Source: Humulus lupulus
Lineage: Eukaryota; Streptophyta; Magnoliopsida; Rosales; Cannabaceae
Direction of reading: 5' to 3'
DNA: 64,000 nucleotides
Assembly (NCBI RefSeq): GCF_963169125.1
Contig: NC_084801.1
Coordinates: 78,495,696 to 78,559,695, forward strand
Both the position numbers and the translations under genes were made by a program. Positions 9,718-20,602 of this stretch are shown piece after piece. How positions within the stretch are numbered: position 1 is the first letter of the stretch; every line of letters starts with the position of its first letter. Under the pieces are notes generated by a model. The model saw only the letters and a program-made list of their open reading frames with translations. It ran no database searches and was not told where the DNA came from.

Positions 9718-12343
9718 CTAAGCCCCATCAGTTGTCCCTTTGGAGGTCGCGGTCTCATCCTGCTCCGCCGCGACAGAGGCCTCTCCAGTCTCCGATGGAG
9801 GAACCTCCTTATTTAGGCGGGCTTGAAGCTGCAGCAACAAGAATGCCCAGAGTTCCGGCGGCATGAAAGAAAAGTCCGCGTCCGGATTGTGGGACCAGCA
9901 GTGATAGAACAGGTCTTGTAAGGACTGCTCCGATACGACCCGCTCGTCTTTCACGGGCGGCCTGGGAGGCCTGGGCTTCGGCCTTCGCCGCCTCAAGATC
10001 TGTCCGCGATGCGGCCAGGGAGTTTTTAAGCTCTTGGTTCTCGGAGCGGATCTTCTCTAGCTCGGCTTTAGAGGCCGCCAGCATGTCTCTGGCCTCCTGA
10101 GACTCCTGGAGGGCGGTCTGGCGATCAGTTTCCAAACCCTCGAGCTGGGCCTTGGTCCTAACAATGCCTTTGTATGCGGCAGCAATGCCCTGCAAGAAAA
10201 GAATGATAAATTAACAAACTGGAAGGAAAAAGGCGGCGTGTGAGTGTTAAAGCCTTAAAAGAAGGGGGCACTTTACCGTTAAGGTCATATCCATCGCAGA
10301 CTCTATAACTAGGACCGGGCTCGTTGTTTCGATGGCCCGGAGCTCCTTCTCCCTGATATTGTAGAAATGGCTGACGGCGTAGCTAGCCGACTCATACACC
10401 GAACCCCGGAATGCTTCGGGCATCTTCTCCAGAGCCCGGGGGTCGACCGGGATACGCACATCCGGGGTTGCCGCGGCCAGATTCCCGACCTCTATTACCC
10501 CGTCCTGGGCGGCTAGTGGAGATCGTTGGGGTGGCGGGTGCATGAGCCCTGTCCTGGCAACAGGGAGGTTTGCCCCCGCGACCTGGGATGGCGGGGCTTT
10601 CTCCTTCTCCTTAGCCGGGGATTTGGTGGAGGCCCCAGCCGAGCTCTTGGATTCGCGAAGCCTCTTTAACCTCGACCCTGCTAGGGGATTCCCACCGAAC
10701 ACAACGCCCCGCAGACTATTCCCAGGCTGAGACATCTCTTCTGCTAAGAACAAAAAACATGGTCATTACAAGGTAGCAATCATGCAGAAATAAAGACAAA
10801 AGGTTCAAAGGCAATAAGAAAGCAAATACTAAGGGAGCCCTACCCCCCGAGCTGGAAGAGCCTAGGACGATTATCTCGCGAACTGGCGAAGGTTCTAGGT
10901 CCGGTTCTGACTCGAGGCTGGACTCTTCTACGTACTGCCTAATCCCCAGAGCATAGATGCCACTCTGGAGCGCAGTCCACGTGCGTAAGTTGGTCCCGTA
11001 CTCCTCAAAAAGGACCGACCTAAAAGCTAGGGTATTATCTACTACTACGGTACCCTTAGGCCGACTCTCTTGGTTGTCCAGAACGAGCTGGTCAACGCAA
11101 TGGAGCAAGAGCGTGTCGAGGTCCGGATTCCTTGAGTGACGATGGACGAGCTGCCTAGGGTTGAACCTAACCAGCCGGGGGTCTGCAGTGGCCCTATCTA
11201 CGTTCTTAAATAAGTAAGAGTTACCTTGACCAGAAGGACCCGCGGCTGCTCCGGATTGGGCCCTCTCCTCGCTCATCCCTTGGGCGACCTCCAAGGTCCT
11301 CTTCCTGTTCATCACCAGAGGAACTTCCTCGCCTTCCTCCTCGCCTTCTTCGTCTGCGACCTCCTCCGCGATGATCGGTCTGTTGTCGCGAGCTGGGGGA
11401 GGCCCCTGGGGGCTTTTCAAATTCAAAGTCTGATTTGGGAAAATCAGCTTGCAGAATACCATCGTCTCGTCCGTCACGAGCACGCGGTAGTCTTTCTCAC
11501 TGGGGGGCAGGTTCGCCAGTGTATCGTATTGACCCCCGAGGGTCACAAACTTTTCGGTCCTCGCGTAGATGGCTGCAAGGTTGGTTGAAGTCAGAAGTGG
11601 AATGAGGGAAGTGCTAAAATAAGATAACCATTAAAAGGCGAGCTAAATCAAGGATCACTTACGAGGACGGTTGAAATAGTGATGATCGCAGTTTCGGAAC
11701 CCAGTTGACATGAAAAACTAGTCTTTCAAGTCATTTGGATGGCTCGGCAGCTCGATCACTGCTGCTGTGTTAGGGAAGCGGGTTAAGTAATAGAACCCGT
11801 CGCCTCGCCCCCGCTGGTCCGGGCTGGCTTTGAGGCAAAAGAAATATAGAATATCAGCAGGAGTGGGGACCTCCCACTCATGCTTTTGAAACAAATACCT
11901 CAATCCCGCCAGCAGACGGTATGAGTTGGGGGGGAGCTGAAATGGGGCCAACCCCACATAGTTCAGAAAATCAGCAAAATACTGATCCAGGGGGAGGAAG
12001 GCCCCTGCCTTGAAGTGTTCACCGCTCCAGGCCGCGAACGACTCGTCGAGCGGCGTGCAGCTCCGCTCCCCATCCGCAGCAGGTCGGGCGATCACGGAGG
12101 TCATCCCCAGAGGAATGTTGTGGTTGAGGAAGATTTTGGTGATCTTTGCCTGGTTGGTTATCTTCGAGACGATTCTCTCCGCCTCAAAAAACGCGTCAGG
12201 GGCCACCTCGGCTTGCTTCTCCACTGCCGGTCCAAAGTGAGGAATTGGCGAGCTGGTCACCACCGCCTTTCCTTTATCCTGCTGGGAGGACGAACTTCCC
12301 ACGTTCTTCTGTGGCAGATTTCTCTTTGGAGCCATCTGGTCGC
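9718..12343 (-). pseudogene. Element 1 antisense spliced gene (Transposase_28-like protein)
   Basis: A gene on the strand opposite to gag-pol. Start ATG at 12335 (MAPKRN). Exons inferred from GT..AG introns and continuous reading: 12343-11663, 11572-10844, 10740-10277 and 10189-9718; introns 11662-11573, 10843-10741 and 10276-10190. The first coding exon (~200 residues) resembles the Pfam family putative gypsy type transposon (Transposase_28), with GAFLPLDQYFADFLNYVGLA, then LPPNSYRLLAGLRYLF. Next come an acidic/Ser-rich linker, a basic region, a coiled coil (LEGLETDRQTALQESQEA...) and a C-terminal block WSHNPDADFSFM. One stop (TAG 11718-11720) interrupts exon 1, and the last exon changes frame near 9990. 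Elements 2 and 3 carry relatives. Function unknown; not a proven transposase despite the family name. Confidence 0.82.
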
Positions 12344-13030
12344 CTATCGAACAAAAGAAAACACTTTAGAAAAGGCGACCCAAGCAGGAGAGTGAAGCAA
12401 ATATTAAGTACACGAGCTGGGGTAAGCCCAGCCCATGGAGAGTGGTTTCACGCGTCCCAAGGAACACGCGCCTATGCCCTCAACAGATCCCAGATTACTC
12501 GCAATTCATGTGTCAGAGGGCTCAGAGTAAAAAATTGCCTTGGGGGGAAAGTTTCAACAGGCAAGGCGTGGCAAAACCGCTTTTAAGGCGTATTCCCTAA
12601 GCTACCCCGTTTTTGCACCCAAAATTCCTAAGGATCCTACCCAGAAATTGTTCCTAAGAGAGAACCATGGAACCCATATTCTAAGACGATGTCCCATGGC
12701 AAGTGTGCCCTAATCTAAGATGGGCTGTCACCCTCCATATCCGCGCGACCCAGAAAACTTCTGCATGTGGCTACAGTAAAATTTTTTACCTAAGCAACAG
12801 TGGCATGCTTTCAAAAATAAACAGGGACAGAAGACTTACAGTATATGGTTAGATGGTGAGCGAGGTTGCTGCGCTGGTAGGAGCTCCGTTGGCACAGTGG
12901 TCTCCAAGGCATTGAAGGAACTCGTACGATTAAGCTTCGTGAACGGAGAAGATGAGAGCAATGGAAATGAGGGTTTTGTTCTTCGGAAGGTCAAAGAGAA
13001 AAGAAGGAAATTTGAGAGGTTTTGAATGGT
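12344..13030 (-). other. 5' UTR exon and leader intron of the element 1 antisense gene
   Basis: Downstream of the antisense TATA box is an untranslated exon (about 13030-12840) ending at a GTAAGT donor (12839-12834). An acceptor (TTCGATAG) at 12345-12344 lies eight bases before the ATG. The implied leader intron is ~496 nt. Element 2 has a matching leader intron (20191-20602). A 73-residue ORF starting at 13057 overlaps this exon and could be an upstream ORF, but I see no sign that it encodes a conserved protein. Confidence 0.6.
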
Positions 13031-13060
13031 AAGGTGACCCGTGCGTGGGATGACCACCCC

Positions 13061-13068
13061 CTTTTATA
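13061..13068 (-). promoter_or_regulatory. TATA box of the element 1 antisense gene
   Basis: Minus-strand TATAAAAG followed by a G-run, about 725 bp upstream of the antisense ATG and ~250 bp inside the 3' LTR boundary. It is the best TATA match in this part of the element and sits before the inferred leader exon. It suggests that the antisense gene has its own promoter rather than depending on the LTR. Confidence 0.6.
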
Positions 13069-13305
13069 CAAGGGAAGGATCACGTGTAAAAGGCCCTTGG
13101 GAGACCCTCCACTCGAAATGTGAAACGACGGCTGGACGGTAGGCTAGGCCATTTAATGCGATTCTCGTAGAGTGTACCGTCGCCACCCACGGCGTTCCAC
13201 GTATCAGACGCCTGCGAAAAGCATGGAATACGAAGGGTTGTGGGGGAAGTCTAAAAGCCCCTACTATGGTCTCCCATATCTGACGTCATGGACCACGAGC
13301 AGGAG

Positions 13306-13317
13306 CTTGGGGGGCGA
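13306..13317 (+). promoter_or_regulatory. Terminal polypurine tract of element 1
   Basis: CTTGGGGGGCGA directly precedes the TG of the 3' LTR, where plus-strand DNA synthesis is primed. Elements 2 and 3 have CTTGGGGGGCAAA at the same position. Confidence 0.9.
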
Positions 13318-14093
13318 TGTACGCCCTGGTCTTCACGCGGGCTGTTTAGCAGGACGAGCCTCGGACTAAACATGATTTAGTCCGAGGCTCCCACAGGCCA
13401 GAGGCACTATTTCCAGGACGGGCCCTTTCTAGCTCGAGGGGGTCCTGTTTCCAGCTCGCGCTTGTTGCACCAGGAGCTGGGAATAACATCCGGCGACCAC
13501 GGACGGATAAGCTCGGGTTATGGATTGCTCCGGTAACGAGCTTCTCAGGAAGCTCTGACCCTATGGGAAGTCAACACGCAAGATAAACGTGCATATTCCT
13601 GCCATCACGTGTCCGATATCCCCCTGACTTCTCGGACACGCAGCAGGAATGTGCGTATTCAGACACCCACGGACGAGTTGGACCGTGCGGCCCATTATCT
13701 CCTTCCATACTGATTAGACCACACTTGTGTGTCAGGTTTAGGAATTAATCATGAATATCACAGACTTGATATGACAAATGGTAAGGTCACGGGATGACCT
13801 CCCTACCAACTTCGAGGTGCCTTCTCCTATAAATATGGAGACCCTGGGAGTTGATAGGGGTTGGAAAAAATAGTCTTCGAAGAACTATATACTTTGTAAA
13901 CCAATTACCCAGAGAATATCAATAATATTGACTAGTGGAGTAGAAGGATTTTAACCTTCGAACCACTTAAAAACGTGTTTTGAGTCACCTAGTTCAATTC
14001 CCAAAGATTTCCTATCTGTGACGGTTCTACTTTTAGTACTAATCTCTTTCTCTTCTTCTCTTAATTATCTGTTGCCGAAGAACTGTGTCAACA
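13318..14093 (+). repeat. 3' LTR of element 1
   Basis: Same 776 bp as the 5' LTR apart from 8 substitutions counted by eye (for example GGCTCTATT versus GGCACTATT and AACCGCGTC versus AACTGTGTC). TATA box at 13828-13835. Confidence 0.95.
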
Positions 14094-14098
14094 ATATC
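14094..14098. repeat. Right target-site duplication of element 1 (ATATC)
   Basis: Matches 1482-1486 exactly. Confidence 0.93.
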
Positions 14099-15819
14099 AA
14101 TTCATTTAAATCTGCACCCTAACATGTAATGCAATATAGGGCCGTGCCCGGCAATCATCTCATCATGCAATATAGGGCCGTGCCCCACAATTACACTATG
14201 GGCCCACGCCCTATCCTACGGGTGTTATAGTTTTCTTACCTTTCCCTTCAATAGCTTAGATCACCTGACTCCTTGAGCACGATCCCACTCGAGCCTTAGC
14301 GCACACCTAGGCACAAACATAGGTCAAAGTCAACACCGAACCCCAAGTCCGAATACCTAGCCTCGGGACCAATCCCGAGCCCCCGGGAAGTCCTAAATCC
14401 CCAAAACAAAGTGGCGGAATCGAGCCCCGAACCCTAGGTCAAAATCCCTCATCAAAAACCCAAAAATCAACCTCTGTGAATAGTGCAGTGCTACAGCGCT
14501 CAAAAGAGGGCACTGTAGCGCTACAAGCAGAACACTCCCCCCAGAACAGGGGCTAGGGCTACAGCGCCCACTGACTAGCGCTAGTTGCAGCCCAGCAGAA
14601 CCCAAAAATCGCTTCTTGCGATTTCCTTCAACCAAATCAACCCCAAACTTGTCCAAACCTTTTCCAAACCCAAAATAAACCTTATAAACATCTCACACTC
14701 ATCCCAAGCATCCCAAGAACTCAAAACCCAAGCACATTCAACCCAAATCTCAAAATTCACCATGAACAACCCTAAACCCAGAAATTCAGTCAACAACAAA
14801 GTTAAAGGCTTAGAATTCTTACCATTGATGCAAATTTCGACCTTGATTCAACCCTAGACCTCCTTAGCTTGTTCATCATCAAATCTTGCCCAGAAATTCC
14901 CTAAAATTCCCTTCAACTCAGCTCAAAACACAGCTCAAACCATCAAAACCCTTAAAACTGAAATCTCTAAAACTTACCTCAAAAGTTTATGTGTTCTTGC
15001 CAAATCTTCAAGTCTAACCCAAGATCCTTGATGCTCAGCCTACCATTGCTCTCCACTAAGCTTTGTTCCAAGAAAAATGGAGAGGAATGGTGCAAAAATG
15101 CACAAACCGATCCTTTGGAAAACCCCTCTGTTTTTCTCTCTTTTCTTTCTTTCCTTTTTCTTTCTTTTCTTTCTTTCTCTCCACAGCCAACACTCTTTCT
15201 CTATAAATCCCACTAAGTGTATAAAGCCTCATAAATCAACCTTCTAAAATCCAATTGACCAAAATGCCCTTCCTATTAACTCTAAATCCTTTTGTCCAAA
15301 TAGGGCCATTTTAGTCATTTTACCCAATTCCCGCTAATCCTCAAGTGTCTCTAATATTTCCCCGTTGCTTTCCAACACTTGATAAACCACCAAATAAATA
15401 TTCCCAATCATCTAAATTTATCTCAATCTATTCTCTAAATTCATGCTTATACCCCCAGGCTCGCCCCGAGCCGGGTATAAATTCCCGCCATGACTTTTCC
15501 GCTAGCCTACTCACTGGGATCGTCTCGAGTCACAAATCACAGATACGCCCACATACCACTATGGTCTCAACAATCATCACATATCAATACAGTTATGCCC
15601 AACATGGCCAAATTACAATTATGCCCTTCTAACACGATCTGGGCCTACATGCATACTAATATAAATAGTCATGCATCTCAGATAAACAACTAGTCATATA
15701 ACATGCTTTAAATCATAATCATGCATTTAACTCATAAAAATCACACATAAATCCCATCATGCCCTCCTAGCACGCTAATCAAGGCCCTTAAGCCTTATTA
15801 TCTAATTTGGGTCGTTACA
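14099..15819 (-). repeat. LTR A, proximal part
   Basis: On the minus strand the LTR starts at 15819 (TGTAACGACCCAAATT) and runs to the element 1 insertion. It holds a repeated block GCAATATAGGGCCGTGCCC (two copies 14133-14186), the GCTACAGCGC/GCGCTACA region near 14490-14580, and a pyrimidine-rich tract near 15125-15180 that corresponds to the CT repeats of LTRs I and K. At 15820 it abuts copia D reverse transcriptase sequence, so LTR A is inserted in copia D. Short ORFs here are chance ORFs. Confidence 0.8.
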
Positions 15820-15874
15820 AAATGTTTCTTCATAATCAACTCGTCCTTTCTGTGTGTAGCCCTTTGCTACTAGG
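15820..15874 (-). pseudogene. Copia D fragment: RT piece between LTR A and LTR C
   Basis: Read on the minus strand this encodes GYTQKEGVDYEETF, the classic Ty1/copia RT motif. It follows directly on the TFKASLV end of the piece at 18056, with LTR C inserted between them. It proves that LTR C split a copia RT. Confidence 0.8.
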
Positions 15875-18055
15875 TGTAACGCCCTACTTCCTTAGAGTCA
15901 TTACTAAGTGAGTTTAAAAATGTGCATTCAACTCGCTAATCGAGGTTTTAGGTCAAATAGTGTAATTAAGCCATAGACAGAGGAAAAACTTTAGAAATAA
16001 TTCCATTTCATTGAAAATCATAAAAGTTTAACACCTGGGATCCCAAAATACAGTTTAGAACCATTTAAAACATATAAATTGAACCAAGTCGACTAAACGA
16101 CAAAATCTAGGTTTATTTACAAACATCTCCCAAAATCCACTAGATGTGGTAGCCAGGCTGGCCAAACATGTACACGCCACTTCATGCCTGCTACACTCAT
16201 AGTTGGTTGCCTTTCTCCTTGCCCTTACCTGCACCACAGAGCATCTGTGAGCCGAAGCCCATCAAGAAAACCCATAACAGATAACATATGCAAAACATAT
16301 ACCAAGTATATAAACTGGCCATCAATAGGCTAAACACATACGGCCTAGCCGTCCCAGGCGCTTTACCAGGCCCTAGGTTCGCGGTCCACACCGTGAGGAT
16401 ATCCCAGATATCCTTTAGGGACTTGCCCTGGCAACTCGCACTCCACGTGCTCAACGCTGCTCCCGGCCCCTTGCCGTACTCGGCCTTGCACTCAATGTGC
16501 CCAACGTCGTTCCCAGCCCTTTGCCGTTCCCAGCCCCTGCCAACCTCGGCCTACACCGTTCCCGGCTCTTGCCGATAATTCACATAATTGCACTAATAGC
16601 ATAATAAACAAGTACAGAAAACTAGCAAATACAATCAAAGGGCTATTCCTTGCAATTAAAACACATTGGGCTCAGCCCTGCATACACGCTCTATGGGAAC
16701 AAGGGTTTTCTTACCTGAGTCCTGAGCTCTCCGAGCACTGCTATCCCAAGCACAATCCTCTAACTTGAGCCTCGCCGAAACCCTAGTCACTACACATTAA
16801 CAATATCCATCCATCAAGTTCAAATCCAATAAATAACTTTGAGTCATATCTCAAACCTCCGGGACCTTGAATTCTATCAATCCAGGTGATAAAATCCATC
16901 CCGAGCCTTAACCATTGAGTTCCCAGGCCTAAACACCCTTAAAAACACAAACTGGCACTAAGAACCACGACCCTTCCCACTAGCGTCGCGGCTAGCCTCG
17001 AAACAGAGGCTAGCACCTCTCTGAAACCCACGCGGGCCGCGGCGCACATCACCAAGCATCGCGGCGCGCCTCAAGCATCTCGGCCTCCCATGGCCATGCG
17101 CACACGCGGGCCGCGGCATGCCCCTCCTAGAGCCGCGGCCCTAGCCTCTAACCCAGAAATCTTCATCATTTTTCTGGATTTTCTTCAAACCAACTCATCT
17201 AACAATCAAGCTAACAATCCCAGATAATCAACACAAAGATTTAGCCCAGTTTCAACATCAAAACCTGCTCCAAAACTCAACTAAAATACCCAAGAACAGA
17301 TCAAGTTCCATTCACATGCATATCCTAAAAACACAACAAAAATTCAAGCTTAATTCCCATGGTTAGAGCTTACCTTTGCTGAGTTTAGTCTCTGAATTTG
17401 ATCCTTAATCCTCAAGCTTTTAGCTCCCAAGATTTCCCAGCAAAATTCCAGGTTTTAACTAACTTCCACCAAAATTCTCCTTTGATATGCCTTAGAGAGT
17501 GAAAGAGAGAGAGAGAGATAAGAACCTATCTTCAGCTGGAAAGGAGAATGGGTGTCGGTTTCTACAATCCTCTAAACGATTCTTCCCTTTGTTTTATTTA
17601 ACTTAGTCTATGTGGTTACCTCAAGGCTTGGGGTACCAAAACGTCCCCGAGGGAAAAATGGTAAATTTCCCCAATATTCCCTCCTAGACATTCTATCCTC
17701 AAATATATCTCCAAATATTTATTTTCACAACCCGATAACCTCATAACACATCTAATACCCAAATTACCCCTCGACTCGCCTCGAGTCAGAATCTCAACCC
17801 TGTTGTGACTTTTTGGCTAACCACTCCCAGGGATTGTCTCAGATCGTGCTGCACAGACATATCACATATATACAGCATTTATCACATCGATACCCCTAAT
17901 ACCCAGACGGAGCCCACATGCACATTTAATTCAACTAAACATGCATCATTATCATATATTCACATAAATCCACATATTAACATATTAAATCATTTATTGC
18001 CCTCTGACACACTAATCAAGGCCCTAAGCCCTATTAGCAAATTTGGGTTGTTACA
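15875..18055 (-). mobile_element. LTR C: solo LTR in copia D
   Basis: A 2,181-bp sequence that on the minus strand starts TGTAACAACCC and ends GGGCGTTACA. Flanks are CTAGG (left) and CCAGG (right), a 4/5 match to a 5-bp TSD. There is no PBS, PPT or coding region, so it is a solo LTR left by recombination between the two LTRs of a Tekay/Del-like element. It holds the family GCTTCGGCTCACAGATGC block near 16235-16260, a run of CCGTTCCCGGC/TTGCCG subrepeats at 16440-16580, a CG-rich patch at 16980-17150 and a GAGAGAGA tract near 17505. Confidence 0.85.
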
Positions 18056-19141
18056 CCAGGCTTGCTTTGAAAGTTGCTACTTTCCCATATTCTCCTCTTT
18101 TCCTCTTAAATATCCATTTGCAACCAATAGGTTTAACATTTTCAGGTGGATCTTCAAGAATCACGACAGAATTGGAATACATCGACTCCATTCCAAGATC
18201 CATGCCATTTAGCCATTTTTCTTTGTCGGAATCTTCCATTGAATCTCTATATGTCAATGGATCATCTTTGTTGTGTTAGACACAAGCATCTGAACTTCAT
18301 GTTCATAGCAAACTGGTTGTTTACCAACCCTCCTCCCCCTACGACAAAGCTCTTTATTTTTCTGACTAAACTGGCGATATCATCTTGTCATTTATCTCTT
18401 GACATTGCTGGTGAATGGTCTTATTTACATGAGAACATTTCCTCAAGTACGACTTTACTTTGAGGTTTGTGGTTATTTATATAGTCATGCTTCAGAATAG
18501 TAGCATTTGTTGATACAAACAGTTTGCTATCTTTAGGACTATAAAATATACCACATTTTGTTTCTTTGAAATATCCCACAAAAATGCACACTTCAGTACG
18601 TGATTCCAACTTCCCAATCTTTCCTTTAAGCACGTGTGTAGGACAACCCCATATATGAAAATGGCATAAACTTGGTTTAGTACAACTCCATAAATCCAAT
18701 GGTGTTTTCTTAATAGACTTAGATGGAAAAACATGGAAAATGTATAGAGAACATTTTATTGCATAACCACAGAATGTCAAAGGCAATGATGAGTAACTCA
18801 TCATCGATCTAACCGTATCTAGTAAGGTTTTGTTCCGTCTTTATGAAACAACATTTTGTTGTGGCGTTTCAGGTAAAGTGAGTTGGGATTGAATTCCATG
18901 CTCACGAAAATGGTCCTCAAATTTATAATCTAAGTACTCTCCACCTTGATTTGATCAAATTACTTTAAGTAATTTACCAAATAGTTTTTCACCTTCTACT
19001 CGAAATTCCCTAAACTTATCATAGGTTTCAAATTTCCTTTATATTAAGTACATGTAACCATATCTTGAATAATCATCAATGAAAGTAACAAAATATTCAT
19101 AACCTCTTCTAGTTTGGACATTTAGTGGACCACAAACATCT
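18056..19141 (-). pseudogene. Copia D fragment: integrase to RT
   Basis: Minus-strand Ty1/copia pol remains. From 19136 downwards: the integrase core around VDDYSRYGYMY-like sequence and ERRNKTLL-like sequence, then MMSYSSLPLTFCGYAI, HIWGCPTHVLKGKIGKLE and VGYFKETKCG (18421-18804). A linker follows, then the RT start PIGCKWIFKRKRG (18051-18257). Stops and frameshifts throughout. The order IN before RT identifies it as Ty1/copia. It is interrupted on the right by element 2 and on the left by LTR C. Confidence 0.85.
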
Positions 19142-19733
19142 TGTTGACCCTAGTTTTGGTCAACTGACACTGAGTCAAAACGCTTGATGTGGATAAATGT
19201 GTTGGAATGGATATAATGACAAAACCAGTAAAGAACACAATAAATTATAGTGGTTCGGCCCCAAGAACTAGTAATGACCTACGTCCACTTAAGCTATTAT
19301 TGATATGAGATCTCAAAGGAGTGATGAAAGAACTAGGGTTCTCTGAGTTTCACAAACCTGAGAGGGATAAACAATATAATCGTAATACAATAGCTGTAAT
19401 TCTCTCGTAAGTGTATAACTTTAATTAACCAAAAGCCAAAGTCCCTTCCTTGAGCTATCTTTCTCTATTTATAGGCTCAAGGAGGATTACATGAATTTGT
19501 TATAGATATTCTCTCCTAATTAATCGGATAATCAAGAATCATCGGAGATAATCTCAGAATTGATTATGATTTCCCCAAGATCATCTTGAAATATACAGAG
19601 TGTACGACCATGCTGGTCGTAAGGAAACCTCAAACGCTACGCCAGGAGGATCTTACTGGTCGATGGTCGAACAGAACTCTGCCAGGTGTTTAAAAATGCC
19701 TGCCACGTCACCCGTGTAGTTTTTTGGATAACA
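19142..19733 (-). repeat. 3' LTR of element 2
   Basis: 592 bp, lacking the 12-bp block CAACCATGTGTT-like segment present in the other LTR near 30760. It contains the GTGGTTCGGCCCCAAG motif common in plant LTRs and a minus-strand TATAAATA (19466-19473). Confidence 0.92.
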
Positions 19734-19746
19734 TTTGCCCCCCAAG
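19734..19746 (-). promoter_or_regulatory. Terminal polypurine tract of element 2
   Basis: Sense-strand CTTGGGGGGCAAA lies directly before the TG of the 3' LTR. Same core as in elements 1 and 3. Confidence 0.9.
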
Positions 19747-19968
19747 TTTATTTATTATGACCAACAATAAATAAAATTTAAGGAAACGACTCTTCGATTA
19801 CCCCACCAGATCTGTCAGAGTAGTTCGTGCATTCTTGGGAAAAGTAACCTACCCCTGTCTAACCACGGCTTTTCGGTTCCCAAATAACCTATTGACGGCT
19901 ATCACCCTTCCCCATGCTTTGAAAAGAGGAAACTGATGATTACTTCTTCTTTCATGCCACAGACAAAA

Positions 19969-19975
19969 TATATAT
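19969..19975 (+). promoter_or_regulatory. TATA box of the element 2 antisense gene
   Basis: A run TATATATAG-like (AAAATATATATAGCC) about 235 bp inside the 3' LTR, in the same relative position as the antisense TATA box of element 1. It is followed by a pyrimidine-rich leader (CCTTTTTTTTCTTTTT). AT-rich sequence makes chance matches possible, so confidence rests on the conserved position. Confidence 0.5.
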
Positions 19976-20004
19976 AGCCTTCTCAGAGCCTTTTTTTTCT
20001 TTTT

Positions 20005-20602
20005 ACGCAAGTTTTTTCTCTTTCAAGAAACCCTAAATCAGAACCTTTATTCTCTCTGAAGATCATCTTTCAGTGTTTCAAGAACCAACAGTCCGTTCCT
20101 CTATGCTTGAAATTCCTTCAAACCTCCACGCTCTTTGCTTTGTTAAGTTTCAGAACCTTTCTACTCTTTATTTTCGCTATGCATGCCGCTGTGAGTTAAC
20201 TGTTAAGTTCTGGCATTGTCTGTGTTCTTAGGTTGAGATGCATGAAAGTAGGGGATTTATCGGGTGATGCTAGATAGGATGATGTTTCTTTGCCATCCAG
20301 GAGTTACGAGTTAGTTTGATAGTCGAGATCATAAATTTAGGACGTAAAACCAAAGTAAAATTTTGATTTTTATGCTAGTTGAAAAACTGAATTTTTTCCC
20401 GCCCTTATAGGAGTTGAAAAAGCTTTTTCAAAAAAACTTTTTGCTTTGACTTTTTGATTTGTTTTTCAAACTGTTCGTGTGAAAAAATTAGTTTTTCGTT
20501 AGAATGTTGTTGAATAAAAGTTTGACTTTTATACACGACCAGCGTTATTCTAACCAACTTTCTAGATTCTCCATCCTCACCTCCCCATTTTTCTGTTCGC
20601 AG
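20005..20602 (+). other. 5' UTR exon and leader intron of the element 2 antisense gene
   Basis: A leader exon to ~20190 ends at donor GTGAGT (20191). The acceptor TTCTGTTCGCAG ends at 20602, giving a 412-nt leader intron. The layout matches element 1 (496 nt). After the acceptor a 35-codon ORF (start 20610, MPDLWGGERP) precedes the main ATG and ends at 20716; it could be an upstream ORF. Confidence 0.55.

Larger units (their letters stand above)
1487..14093 (+). mobile_element. Element 1: full-length Tat-type Ty3/gypsy retrotransposon
   Basis: A 12.6-kb element with 776-bp LTRs (TGTACG...CAACA), a perfect 5-bp TSD, PBS, polypurine tract (PPT), and gag-PR-RT-RNaseH-aRNH-IN in the sense direction, followed by an antisense multi-exon gene. 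The two LTRs have equal length and differ at 8 positions by my count (about 1%), so the insertion is recent. At rates of 0.65-1.3e-8 per site per year that is roughly 0.4-0.8 million years. Domain order, dual RNase H and the antisense ORF point to the plant Tat group (Ogre/Retand/TatIV-like). The coding part has at least five nonsense codons and two frameshifts, so this copy is not autonomous. Confidence 0.93.

Noticed and set aside
9618..9866. Plus-strand ORF over the end of the antisense gene
   Set aside because: Shadow of the antisense coding sequence; no domain and no conserved counterpart in element 2.
11718..12335. A DNA transposon transposase, from the family name Transposase_28
   Set aside because: The family name is historical. 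No DDE triad or terminal inverted repeats are seen, and the gene is part of an LTR element in three copies.
13172..13369. Short plus-strand ORF running into the 3' LTR of element 1
   Set aside because: It crosses the PPT and LTR border and has no recognisable motif.
14585..15216. ORFs inside LTR A as small genes
   Set aside because: The region is LTR sequence shared with other LTRs in the window; the ORFs are not conserved between them.
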